Positions 35,480 through 44,632 of a stretch of DNA of 64,000 nt are shown piece after piece. The position numbers were made by a program, and so were the translations under genes. Under the pieces are notes generated by a model that saw nothing but the letters and a program-made list of their open reading frames with translations, had not been told where the DNA came from and made no database searches. The first letter of the stretch is position 1. Each line of letters opens with the position of its first letter. Origin of the DNA: Bin25 sp026709415. Lineage in GTDB: Bacteria; Bacteroidota; Bacteroidia; Flavobacteriales; Flavobacteriaceae. Location: NCBI GenBank assembly GCA_965200045.1, contig OZ241330.1, positions 2,232,001-2,296,000 of the forward strand, written 5' to 3'.

Positions 35480-36247
35480 ATGAAGAAAATGTTACTAACA
35501 CTAGCCATCTTTGTGCTAACGCCAATGGCTTTTGGATTCACTGCCATTGAGTCAGTATCAGAAGAAATGGTCGCTGTTGTGGTGCAAGATGATGTGGCAG
35601 CGGAAGAAACAACCACCGGATTTACGCAAGAGCTTAAAAAACGATTTATTGAGGGGGGGCCAGGTTTTATGGGTATTGTATTGGTTTGTTTGATCTTGGG
35701 GCTTGCAATCTCTATTGAGAGAATCATTTACCTCAATCTAGCGACGACTAATAACAAACAATTGATCCATCGAATTGAATCAGCGATTTCTGGAGACGGT
35801 GGCGTTGAAGAGGCTAAAGAAATTTGTCGAAATACAAGAGGACCTGTTGCGTCCATATTTTTTCAAGGACTAGATCGTTTAGACGAAGGCATTGAAAGTG
35901 CCGAAAAAGCCGTTGTTGCATATGGCGGTGTACAAATGGGACAACTTGAAAAAAACGTTTCTTGGATTTCATTATTCATTGCTTTAGCCCCGATGCTAGG
36001 ATTCATGGGAACAGTCATCGGGATGATTCAGGCATTTGATAAAATTGAAGCCGCTGGCGACATGCAACCTTCCTTAGTGGCTGGTGGTATCAAAGTGGCA
36101 CTTTTGACTACGGTGTTCGGATTGATTGTAGCTATTATTTTACAGATATTTTATAATTACATTATTGGAAAGATTGACTCTATTGTGAACAACATGGAGG
36201 ATTCTTCCATTTCATTGGTTGATATTTTAGTAAAACATAAAAGTTAA
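35480..36247 (+). CDS. exbB: MotA/TolQ/ExbB proton-channel protein
   Basis: This 255-residue inner-membrane protein has an N-terminal hydrophobic segment (1-20), then a TM near 60-80 (MGIVLVCLILGLAISIERII). Two further TMs come after residue 150, with APMLGFMGTVIGMIQAF and LLTTVFGLIVAIILQI. These match the ExbB/TolQ channel motif with its Thr/Glu lining. It pairs with ExbD to use the proton gradient to energise outer-membrane TonB-dependent uptake. It is the first gene of a four-gene operon (spacing 6 bp, overlap 8 bp, 8 bp). Confidence 0.9.
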   Translation: MKKMLLTLAIFVLTPMAFGFTAIESVSEEMVAVVVQDDVAAEETTTGFTQELKKRFIEGGPGFMGIVLVCLILGLAISIERIIYLNLATTNNKQLIHRIESAISGDGGVEEAKEICRNTRGPVASIFFQGLDRLDEGIESAEKAVVAYGGVQMGQLEKNVSWISLFIALAPMLGFMGTVIGMIQAFDKIEAAGDMQPSLVAGGIKVALLTTVFGLIVAIILQIFYNYIIGKIDSIVNNMEDSSISLVDILVKHKS

Positions 36248-36253
36248 GTCTCC

Positions 36254-36748
36254 ATGAATTTTCTATCGACAGATACGGAATATGCATCAAAACCGCTAAA
36301 AGTTTTTCGAGTAATCACTTTGATCCTGTCTTTTTTAGGACTGTATCTACTCCTAAGAGTACTATATGTCGGTGATGAGCAGATAGAAATGGGGGCTGCC
36401 GTGGGGGATTTTGGTCCGGTTTCTTCATTTGTTTCATTAGCCATTGGCATTTTACTTTTAATTACTGTTATCACACTTTACTTTGCATTTAGAGATATCT
36501 TTAGGGATAAGAAAACACTTAGAAAGTCTCTCTTGGCTATTGGTTTATTTTTAGGATTCTTTTTGATTGCCTTTTTGATTTCCTCAGGAGAAGAAACCCC
36601 AATGAAAGACAATCAAGTATTATCTGCTACCGGATCAAGAATGGTCGAAACAGGTCTCAAATTATTTTTCATCTTAGTCTTTGTGGCCTTTGGTTCCATG
36701 ATTTGGGGAGGAATTAGTCGCCTTTTTAAGCCTTCTGGTAATGCCTAG
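36254..36748 (+). CDS. membrane protein of the ExbB/ExbD operon, unknown function
   Basis: This 164-residue protein has four likely membrane segments: near 19-36, 55-75, 91-108 and 134-155. It is found between exbB and exbD in many flavobacteria. There is no enzymatic motif. It overlaps the following exbD by 8 bp, so it is translated with the complex and may be an accessory subunit; this is an inference from position only. Confidence 0.75.
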   Translation: MNFLSTDTEYASKPLKVFRVITLILSFLGLYLLLRVLYVGDEQIEMGAAVGDFGPVSSFVSLAIGILLLITVITLYFAFRDIFRDKKTLRKSLLAIGLFLGFFLIAFLISSGEETPMKDNQVLSATGSRMVETGLKLFFILVFVAFGSMIWGGISRLFKPSGNA

Positions 36749-37367
36749 AAAAGTATCTGATGTCAATGCAGGATCTATGGCGGATATCGCCTTTCTACTA
36801 TTGATTTTCTTTCTTGTTACCACGACGATTGAAACCGACAGTGGAATCAATCGAAAACTTCCTCCGATGGACCAATTGGATGATCCCCCCGAAATTAAAG
36901 AGCGGAATATCTTTGAAGTCGTGGTCAATAAATACAACCAACTTCTGGTTGAAGAAAATTTGACTGAGTTAGAAGATTTGCGAGGTTTAGCTATCGAATT
37001 TTTGGATAACGGAGCTGGTGAAGCAGAAGAAGCTTGTGACTATTGTCAAGGAAGTCGTGATCCTAGTTCATCGGTTAACCCCGATCGAGCGGTTATATCG
37101 CTTAAAAATGATCGAGAAACCTCATACAAAGTGTATATCGCCGTTCAAAATGAATTAGTTGGAGCATACAATGATCTTCGGAACAGAGAATTCAAACGTT
37201 TGTTTCCGCAAGAAGGTTTGTCTTATGTTGAAGCTCAGAATACCTACGATGATCCACGCACCGATCTTGATATCAGAGAAGAATTAAAACCCAAGCTCGA
37301 CCAAGTTAAAAAAATGTTTCCTCAAAAGCTTTCAGAAGCGGAACCTTCTAAAGCCAATCGTAATTAA
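36741..37367 (+). CDS. exbD: ExbD/TolR biopolymer transport protein 1
   Basis: This 208-residue protein has a short cytoplasmic start, then a single TM containing the proton-carrying Asp (VNAGSMADIAFLLLIFFLVTT). A periplasmic domain of about 170 residues follows, longer than the usual 140, with an acidic insert holding CDYC. It works with ExbB and TonB. It is followed by a second exbD paralogue after 8 bp. Confidence 0.9.
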   Translation: MPRKVSDVNAGSMADIAFLLLIFFLVTTTIETDSGINRKLPPMDQLDDPPEIKERNIFEVVVNKYNQLLVEENLTELEDLRGLAIEFLDNGAGEAEEACDYCQGSRDPSSSVNPDRAVISLKNDRETSYKVYIAVQNELVGAYNDLRNREFKRLFPQEGLSYVEAQNTYDDPRTDLDIREELKPKLDQVKKMFPQKLSEAEPSKANRN

Positions 37368-37375
37368 TCCTTATT

Positions 37376-37858
37376 ATGTCAAAATTTGTAAAGAAAAAAT
37401 CAGGAGATTTACCAGCCATTTCTACAGCATCGTTGCCTGACATCGTGTTTATGTTGTTATTTTTCTTTATGGTTGCCACTGTTATGCGTGATAGTACTTT
37501 AATGGTTTCAAATGTTCTACCTACGGCCGATCAAGTCCAAAAACTAGATAAAAAAGATCGCATTATGTACATCTATGCTGGAAAACCTTCCATTAGATAT
37601 CGTGAAACCTTTGGTAATCAAGCCAGAATTCAACTCAACGACAAATTTGCAGATGTTGAAGATGTCGGTCCTTTTGTTTTAGCAGAACGAGCTTCCAAAC
37701 GGCAAGAATTACAAAACGTATTGACCACAGCGTTAAAAGTTGATGGTGAAACGAAAATGGGACTGATTACAGATATTAAACAGGAACTCAGAAAAGTCAG
37801 TGCTCTTAAAATTAATTATACGACAAGAGTTGGCTCTTCTGCTCAAAATCTAAATTGA
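37376..37858 (+). CDS. exbD: ExbD/TolR biopolymer transport protein 2
   Basis: This 160-residue protein has TM segment SLPDIVFMLLFFFMVATVMR with the functional Asp, and a periplasmic domain. It is the paralogue of the preceding gene; two different ExbD proteins per ExbB is the usual Bacteroidota arrangement. It is the last gene of the operon, with a hairpin terminator about 100 bp downstream. Confidence 0.9.
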   Translation: MSKFVKKKSGDLPAISTASLPDIVFMLLFFFMVATVMRDSTLMVSNVLPTADQVQKLDKKDRIMYIYAGKPSIRYRETFGNQARIQLNDKFADVEDVGPFVLAERASKRQELQNVLTTALKVDGETKMGLITDIKQELRKVSALKINYTTRVGSSAQNLN

Positions 37859-37961
37859 AATCAAATTATTCGATGGAATAGGTTTTAAATAGGGGTGATT
37901 TAGATTTATTCTTAACATCGAAAGATTTGTGGGTAACTTCAAATTTGATTTCAATACATTG

Positions 37962-37995
37962 GAAAGAGGCTTTTAGTCTCTTTCTTTTTTTTGCC
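37962..37995 (+). terminator. rho-independent terminator after the exb operon
   Basis: GAAAGAG...CTCTTTC forms a 7-bp stem closed by a loop of about 9 bases and followed by a run of T residues. It is correctly oriented for the exb genes. Confidence 0.55.
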
Positions 37996-38057
37996 CAGTT
38001 TCACTACTAAAGCATTCATAAGACAGCGATGGTTTTTGGAGATTCTAATTTGACAGT

Positions 38058-38741
38058 TTGAAAACGATTCAAAATAATTTATTGTTGGTATTCCTCATAG
38101 TTGGTCTGCTAGGATATGGGCAATCCAATGAAAATACAGGCCAAGCATACAGAGAAGACCAGATCTATTTAGGCCTTTCCTTCATGTCGATTGTTCGCAA
38201 TCAAAGTGACTTTTTTCAACGCGGCGTATCAAGTCATTTTCAGATTGGTGTTGTTCGTGACTTCCCACTCTCAGTCGATGGTCGGTGGGCTATAGGTCTT
38301 GGTTTGGGATATTCAACGGCTCAATTTAGTTCCAATCTTAAAAGACTATCGAATACCGCGACTCAAACCTTAGCGTATGAACTAGAAGCTGAAACGAGTT
38401 CTTCGACCACGGCAAACGGATTTCAATCTATTGAATTTCCTATCGAATTAAGATGGCGAGATAGCTCACCCCAGGATTATCAATTTTGGCGTGTTCATAG
38501 CGGAATCAAATTTCTTTGGAATATCTCGGCCAAATCAAAATTTGAAGATTCCAAAACCAACATTCTACATGAAATTAATCGTTGGAGTAGTGAATTGTTT
38601 TTAGCTTTTGGTTATAATACTTGGAATATTTATGTTTCTTATGAGCTCAAGCCGGTGTTAACGAATCTTCCTATCATCCAAATGGAGAGCTCATTGCAAA
38701 TGAATGCTTTAAAGTTAGGGTTGATTTTTTTTCTCCTATAA
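38058..38741 (+). CDS. outer-membrane beta-barrel protein (PorT-like)
   Basis: This 227-residue protein has a signal peptide (NNLLLVFLIVGLLGYGQ) and alternating beta-strand segments ending with a terminal hydrophobic/aromatic strand (MNALKLGLIFFLL). This is the layout of small PorT/OmpA-like barrels next to rpoN in flavobacteria. The start is TTG at 38058; no ATG gives a signal peptide. It is convergent with rpoN and overlaps its stop by 6 bp. Whether it belongs to the type IX secretion system cannot be decided from sequence. Confidence 0.75.
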   Translation: MKTIQNNLLLVFLIVGLLGYGQSNENTGQAYREDQIYLGLSFMSIVRNQSDFFQRGVSSHFQIGVVRDFPLSVDGRWAIGLGLGYSTAQFSSNLKRLSNTATQTLAYELEAETSSSTTANGFQSIEFPIELRWRDSSPQDYQFWRVHSGIKFLWNISAKSKFEDSKTNILHEINRWSSELFLAFGYNTWNIYVSYELKPVLTNLPIIQMESSLQMNALKLGLIFFLL

Positions 38742-40193
38742 TTGTTTCCGCAATCGAGACACCGGTATTTTCATCTGTTCTCGATATTTAGAAACGGTTC
38801 GACGAGCGACTTGGTATCCTTCCGATTGCAACATATTTGAAATCGTGATATCTGAAATCGGTTTGTTTTTGTCTTCAGCGTTTATGATTTCTTTGATAGC
38901 ACTTTTAACATTGTATGAAGAAATTTCATCCCCATCTACAGTTTTTAAACCTTCTGAAAAAAAATATTTTAATAGTTTGACCCCATAAGGGGTATCGATA
39001 TACTTGCTACTAGTGACACGCGATATGGTTGAAATATCCATTTCCACTTGATCAGCAATATCTTTTAAGGACAAGGGCTTTATTTTTTTTTCATCACCGG
39101 ATAAAAAATATTCTACTTGATGATTGATAATGGCTTTGACTGTGGTTTCTAGAGTTGTATACCGCTGACTTATTAAATTGATAAATGATTTGGCTTTTTC
39201 AAGTTTGGACTTAATAAACTCGATGGTTTGTTTTTGTTCTTTGGATATGTTTTTAGTTTCCTTGTAGTTCTGCAACATCTGTCTGTACGAATCCGAAATT
39301 TTTAGCTTTGGCAGATTAGCTTGGTTTAAACTTAAAATAACTTCATCTCCTTCGATAGTAGCCGTAAAGTCTGGTATAACGTAGGAATTCTTTTCCAAAT
39401 TACTTGTCGAGTTCCCCGGTTTTGGATTCAAGCTATAGATGACTTTAGATGCATTGACTAGTTGTTCCTGCGTAATTTTTAATGTCAATTTGAGTTTATC
39501 AAATCGTCTATCAGCATAAAGGCCAAAATGTTTTTCGATAATCTCAATGGCATTGAGAACATCACTTGTTTTATTCTGTCTTCTTTTGAGTTGTATCAAC
39601 AGACAATCTTTTAAGTCTCTAGCCCCAATCCCTGGTGGATCCAAACTTTGAATAGCTTTTATAATCGGCTTTAAATCACCAACTTGAATCTCTATGTTGT
39701 GATTAAACGCCAAGTTATCCACAATATCTTGATCCGATAATCGGATATAGCCATTACTATCGATACTACCGATCACAAATTCTGCTATAGGAATTTGCTC
39801 AGGGGTAAAATTCAATGAACCAATTTGATCCATTACCTGCTGAAGAAAACTGATTTCAAAAGCTAGAGGCATTGAATCTTTTTCTTCGGGGGCGCCATAT
39901 TTATCATACAATTGATAACTTGGAATATCGTCATCTAGACCATACGAATCCTGATTAAAATCTTCTTGGGAAGTAGAACTTTCTGAATCGGCTGAATTTC
40001 CCTGAGCATAATCTTTGGATTCAGAACTAGCATTGTATTCATAGTTGTTCCTTTCCAACGCTGGATTTTCATTGATCTCCATTTCAACAGCTTGTTCCAA
40101 CTCTTCCAAATTCAATCGAATTTGATTCATCAATTGAATTTGCAATGGTGATAAACGCGTGGTTTGCTGTAATTTTTGTTGTTGTTTCAACAT
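38736..40193 (-). CDS. rpoN: RNA polymerase sigma-54 factor
   Basis: This 485-residue protein has the Gln/Leu-rich activator-interacting region I at the N-terminus (LKQQQKLQQTTRLSPLQIQL). An acidic, Ser-rich region II (about 55-110) and a core-binding domain follow. The RpoN box sits near the C-terminus (ARRTVSKYREQMKIP). It directs transcription from -24/-12 promoters with enhancer-binding ATPases. It follows asnS in the same orientation with a 450-bp gap. Confidence 0.95.
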   Translation of the reverse strand: MLKQQQKLQQTTRLSPLQIQLMNQIRLNLEELEQAVEMEINENPALERNNYEYNASSESKDYAQGNSADSESSTSQEDFNQDSYGLDDDIPSYQLYDKYGAPEEKDSMPLAFEISFLQQVMDQIGSLNFTPEQIPIAEFVIGSIDSNGYIRLSDQDIVDNLAFNHNIEIQVGDLKPIIKAIQSLDPPGIGARDLKDCLLIQLKRRQNKTSDVLNAIEIIEKHFGLYADRRFDKLKLTLKITQEQLVNASKVIYSLNPKPGNSTSNLEKNSYVIPDFTATIEGDEVILSLNQANLPKLKISDSYRQMLQNYKETKNISKEQKQTIEFIKSKLEKAKSFINLISQRYTTLETTVKAIINHQVEYFLSGDEKKIKPLSLKDIADQVEMDISTISRVTSSKYIDTPYGVKLLKYFFSEGLKTVDGDEISSYNVKSAIKEIINAEDKNKPISDITISNMLQSEGYQVARRTVSKYREQMKIPVSRLRKQL

Positions 40194-40641
40194 ATGACAA
40201 AATTACAGAATTGATTTCCTAGAATTTAAGGACAGCTGAAGTTTTTTCTGAGTCATTGATGATATCGGCTTAAAAAATCGTTGCCACGGTACTTTCTACA
40301 AATTTCTCATAAACAAATATCATCAAGAACTGAACTGTTTTATGGGTAGTTGCTTGATACCCCGACTTTTTTCATGATGAATGATTGAATACTATATTTC
40401 TAGAAGGAACCTTTTTATAGTTTTTACCATCCGTTAAGATTTATAGTGACTAAAATAGAGGGGAATAATGTTTGAATTTCATTGCCAATTTTTAGACTCA
40501 TCACCAAGACTGCTTATAGCTAAAACAACCATGTTTTGTCAGTCGATTATTAAAAAATAAAGGGCTACAAAAAACATTCTTTTAAGAAGATGGTTTACAT
40601 TCCATAAAGCCTCACTTCGAATGACTACTAGGTTTTTATGA
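40194..40641. other. gap between asnS and rpoN
   Basis: About 450 bases without a gene. It presumably holds the rpoN promoter; I see no clear regulatory motif or RNA element. Confidence 0.4.
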
Positions 40642-42075
40642 TTAAAACGAAACACTACCCGGCGTGCGTGGAAATGGTATAACATCTCGGATATTGGTCA
40701 TCCCCGTTATGAACTGGATAAGACGTTCAAATCCTAACCCAAAACCACTATGTGGGACCGTTCCAAATTTTCGCAACTCTAAATACCACCAAAGTTCTTT
40801 TGAATCAATATTTAATTGTTCAATACGTTCTTGTAGAATCTCCAATCGTTCTTCACGCTGAGAACCACCAACAATTTCTCCTATACCTGGAAATAAAATA
40901 TCCATTGCCGCAACGGTTTTTCCATCAGGGTTACTTCTCATATAAAAAGCTTTGATGTCTTTAGGGTAATTATAAATCACCACGGGTTGTTTAAAATGCT
41001 TTTCAACTAAAAACCGTTCGTGTTCACTTTGTAAATCCATCCCCCATCCGGTTACAGGATTGATGAATTTTTTCTTTTTATTGGGTTTAGAGTTTTTTAA
41101 GATAGCGATAGCTTCTTGGTACGATACCCTTTCAAATGGATGTTTTAAAATGAATTCTATTCTTTCAATTAAATCCAGAGGACTCCGTTGAATCAATGGT
41201 TTGGATAATTGTTCTTCTTTAAAGCGCTGATTTAAAAAATTCAAATCTTCGATGGCCTGTTCCAAAGTATCTTTTAATATCCAACAAATAAATTCTTGGG
41301 CCAAATCGATATTTTGATTTAAATCATAAAAAGCCATTTCTGGTTCAATCATCCAAAATTCAGCAAGATGTCTTGAGGTATTTGAATTTTCCGCACGAAA
41401 AGTTGGTCCAAAAGTGTACACATTTCCCAACCCCAAAGCATAAATTTCGGCTTCCAGTTGACCAGAAACTGTTAGATGCGTTGGTTTTCCAAAAAAATCT
41501 TGAGACCAGTCGATTTTTCCTTTGTTATCCAGTGGTTTATTTTCAATATCCAATGTGGTTACTCGAAAGAGGTCTCCAGCACCCTCAGCATCATTAGAAG
41601 TGATAATGGGAGAATGTATGTAGTAAAATTTTTTGAGACTGAAAAATTTATGGATAGATTGCGCTACTTGAGAGCGCACCCTCATCACTGCCGAAATGGT
41701 ATTTGTTCGAATTCTCAAATGCGCTTTTTGTCGAAGAAATTCTAAACTGTGTTTTTTAGGTTGTATGGGATACTGTGTCGGATCACTCTGTCCAAGAATG
41801 TTTAACTTCTCTACTTGTAATTCAACTTGTTGACCGGCTCCTTGACTTTTGATTAATGTGCCGACAATATTCAATGAAGCGCCTGTCGATATTGATTTCA
41901 GTAGTTGTTTATCAAACGATACATAATCAATGACACATTGCAAATTATTGAGCGTCGATCCATCATTTAATGCGATAAAGCGATTGGTACGAAAGGTTTT
42001 TACCCAACCATTAACACTCAATTGCTGACCAATGAGGGCCCCTTTTAGAATATCAGAAATTCGTAGACTATTCAT
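40642..42075 (-). CDS. asnS: asparaginyl-tRNA synthetase
   Basis: This 477-residue class IIb synthetase has an N-terminal OB-fold anticodon-binding domain (VNGWVKTFRTNRFIALNDGS). Motif 2 is FRAENSNTSRHLAEFWMIEPE, and motif 3 is HSGFGLGFERLIQFITG followed by NIRDVIPFPRTPG. The latter ending is typical of AsnRS over AspRS. It charges tRNA-Asn. Length and start (ATG 42075) are normal. Confidence 0.95.
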   Translation of the reverse strand: MNSLRISDILKGALIGQQLSVNGWVKTFRTNRFIALNDGSTLNNLQCVIDYVSFDKQLLKSISTGASLNIVGTLIKSQGAGQQVELQVEKLNILGQSDPTQYPIQPKKHSLEFLRQKAHLRIRTNTISAVMRVRSQVAQSIHKFFSLKKFYYIHSPIITSNDAEGAGDLFRVTTLDIENKPLDNKGKIDWSQDFFGKPTHLTVSGQLEAEIYALGLGNVYTFGPTFRAENSNTSRHLAEFWMIEPEMAFYDLNQNIDLAQEFICWILKDTLEQAIEDLNFLNQRFKEEQLSKPLIQRSPLDLIERIEFILKHPFERVSYQEAIAILKNSKPNKKKKFINPVTGWGMDLQSEHERFLVEKHFKQPVVIYNYPKDIKAFYMRSNPDGKTVAAMDILFPGIGEIVGGSQREERLEILQERIEQLNIDSKELWWYLELRKFGTVPHSGFGLGFERLIQFITGMTNIRDVIPFPRTPGSVSF

Positions 42076-42226
42076 CTTTTAAACGAAGCCACCAAAAATA
42101 AATTTTTAGATCAAAGATTCAACCAATGATCATGAAAACGATTAACTCAAGTTCCACACCCATTGAGTTTGGCACAAAGTTTCATTTAAAATAACGGAAA
42201 TGAAGGGGGAGCGATTATTTTCCATT

Positions 42227-42781
42227 TTAAACTTCCATGATTTCTTCTTCTTTGACAGATAAGATTTTCGAAATTTTATCGTTGTATTGATTTGTTAATG
42301 TTTGGATATCAATTTGACAATTTTGTTTTAAATCTTCAGAGACATCAACACTTTTAATGTTTTGATTGGCTTCTTGTCTGGCTCGCCGAATGGAAATCCT
42401 TGCTTTTTCGGCTTCGGAACGAGCGATTTTGACCAAATTTTTCCGACGTTCTTCTGTCAAAGGAGGCACATTGATAATCACCATTTCACCATTGTTCGTG
42501 GGATTAAATCCCAAGTTTGCTCTCATGATACCATTTTCTATTTCCGGAATTTGCTTTTTATCCCAAGGTTGCACAAAAATGGTATTGGCATCCGGCGTGT
42601 TGATATTAGCTACTTTATTTAAAGGGGTGGATTGTCCATAGTAATCCACAAAGACACTGGATAACATGACCGGTGAGGCTCTTCCCGTTCGGATATTTTG
42701 AAATTCAGTAGCCAAATGTGAAATCCCTAATTCCATAGATTCTTTGGCTTCTTCTACAATAAACTCCATTTCTTCATTCAT
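42227..42781 (-). CDS. frr: ribosome recycling factor
   Basis: This 184-residue protein has the RRF hallmark FQNIRTGRASPVMLSSV near residue 30 and a long C-terminal helical stretch, EERRKNLVKIARSEAEKARISIR. It splits post-termination ribosomes with EF-G. It sits 9 bp after pyrH, a gene order conserved in most bacteria. Confidence 0.95.
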   Translation of the reverse strand: MNEEMEFIVEEAKESMELGISHLATEFQNIRTGRASPVMLSSVFVDYYGQSTPLNKVANINTPDANTIFVQPWDKKQIPEIENGIMRANLGFNPTNNGEMVIINVPPLTEERRKNLVKIARSEAEKARISIRRARQEANQNIKSVDVSEDLKQNCQIDIQTLTNQYNDKISKILSVKEEEIMEV

Positions 42782-42790
42782 GGTTTCAAA

Positions 42791-43498
42791 CTAATGAGTG
42801 ACGATAGTTCCTATTTTTTCACCTCTGATTATTTTAACAAAATTATCGGGTCGGTTCATATCAAAAACAATGATAGGCAGTTTATTTTCTTGGCTGAGTG
42901 TAAAAGCCGTTGTGTCCATGACTTTAATTCCTTTGGATAAAGCTTCATTGAATGAAAGGGATTCAAATTTAATGGCTAAATTATTTTTTTCTGGATCCGT
43001 ATCATAAATACCATCGACTCTTGTTCCTTTGAGAATTACATCGGCATTAATTTCTATAGCTCTCAAAACGGCAGCACTGTCCGTTGTAAAGAATGGATTG
43101 CCAGTCCCGGCTCCAAAAATCACTACTCTATTTTTTTCTAGATGTCTAACAGCTCTCCTTTTAATAAAGGGTTCCGCAATGGCTTCCACATCAATGGCCG
43201 TTTGTAGTCGCGTGGGTATTTTATGATTTTCTAACACCGTTTGTAATGCCAGTCCATTAATCACCGTTGCCAGCATCCCCATATAATCGGCTTGAACACG
43301 ATCAATGCCTTGATCTATACTTTCCCGACCTCGAAAAATGTTTCCGCCACCAATCACAATAGCAATTTGTACCCCTAAGTCAAATACTTTCTTAATTTCT
43401 AAAGCATAATCGTTCAATTTGAGATGATCAATACCAAAGGATTTAGTTCCCATCAAGGCTTCACCACTTAGTTTGAGCAAAATTCTATTGTAAGTCAT
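42791..43498 (-). CDS. pyrH: UMP kinase
   Basis: This 235-residue amino-acid-kinase-fold protein has RILLKLSGEALMG at the N-terminus, IVIGGGNIFRG (nucleotide site), and ADVILKGTRVDGIYDTDPEK, all typical of bacterial UMP kinase. It phosphorylates UMP to UDP in pyrimidine synthesis. It is the first gene of the pyrH-frr operon. Confidence 0.95.
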   Translation of the reverse strand: MTYNRILLKLSGEALMGTKSFGIDHLKLNDYALEIKKVFDLGVQIAIVIGGGNIFRGRESIDQGIDRVQADYMGMLATVINGLALQTVLENHKIPTRLQTAIDVEAIAEPFIKRRAVRHLEKNRVVIFGAGTGNPFFTTDSAAVLRAIEINADVILKGTRVDGIYDTDPEKNNLAIKFESLSFNEALSKGIKVMDTTAFTLSQENKLPIIVFDMNRPDNFVKIIRGEKIGTIVTH

Positions 43499-44023
43499 TC
43501 AAAATCTTTTATCGAGCACCAAAATTAGTAATACTGATTTTTGTTTAAAAAACGGATTCAAAACCTTAAGGTTTAAAATAACAGTGACCCCGCTCACTAT
43601 CATGTTCAAATTAATCATGAAATTGAATAGTCTAAAGAGTCTTTGGGAAATTTGTTTTTTTTCTGCTACAACGTACCTGTTATTCTATCAATATTTAACA
43701 ATCAAAACCTACAACAGACATTGAATAACTATGATGTTATAGTCTTTTGTGCTGAAGTGCCCCCTATCTTCCTACAACTTTTTAGTATGAATTCATTGGT
43801 AGTGTCTCAATAAACACTATAAGCCGCATCATCATTACCGCAATACTCTTCTTTTGTCAATTCTGCACTCAACTCTACATTCAACCTCCCATTTTCATAG
43901 ACCACAATAGTACCATAACCAAGTCCAACGATAACCGTTTCCTGACTTCCGCACTATATTTTCTAAGTCCTTAACATTCAATGATATAAATCGAAACTAA
44001 GGCGATACAAACCCTCCTGATAG
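43499..44023. other. gap with gene remnants
   Basis: It contains a 48-codon open frame without start on the minus strand (43807-43953), reading ETVIVGLGYGTIVVYENG and ending DDAAYSVY. The bias looks coding, but the family is unknown. The remainder has no recognisable content. Confidence 0.35.
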
Positions 44024-44533
44024 TTGCACGACCCATTACCACCCATGAAAGGTTGCCTAGCGCCTTGGTTGGTATGCAAAGACCGACACCGAGTGGCTAA
44101 ACAAGTGGTGCATCAATCCGTGTACGCCTATACTTTCGCATGTCCTGAAAAAGCCAAGGCAACTTCCTTGATTCTGCCCTATGCGGATACCGAGATGATG
44201 AATCTCTTTTTAGAACAGGTCTCCAAGGATTTCAAAGAATACAAGGTCATCATGCCAGTGGATCAAGCTCGATGGCATCCATCGAAAGACTTAAGGATAC
44301 CTGAAAATATCGCTTTGATCGTACAACCACCCCACCGTCCGAAACTCAACCCTGTCGAATAGACATGGGTCGAAGTCCGAGAAAAGTTTCTGGACAACCA
44401 ACTGTTTGAAATGCTTGAGGGTTTGAAAGAACAACTAGCCGATGGATTAAAAGCGATGACTGAATACGGAGAAAGATTGACATCCTTAACGAACTTTTCG
44501 CACTTTAGAAATGTAATTCAGAATTCAATTTAA
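44024..44533 (+). pseudogene. C-terminal part of an IS630-type transposase
   Basis: The frame reads YAYTFACPEKAKATSLILPYADTEMM, then MPVDQARWHPSK and VQPPHRPKLNPVE. This is the DDE_3 domain of IS630/Tc1-like transposases with its second Asp and the NPVE motif that supplies the catalytic Glu. A TAG at 44360-44362 interrupts directly after NPVE. The frame then continues TWVEVREKFLDNQLFEML to TAA at 44531. The N-terminal half is missing and no inverted ends are visible. Confidence 0.75.
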
Positions 44534-44632
44534 TATGAAGAGTTTATTGATTGAAGATTTTTAACAACACCTAACTATTTATAACAATTGATTGTTTTCA
44601 ATTCTTGAAAGAGTTGCTATCCATTCGAATTT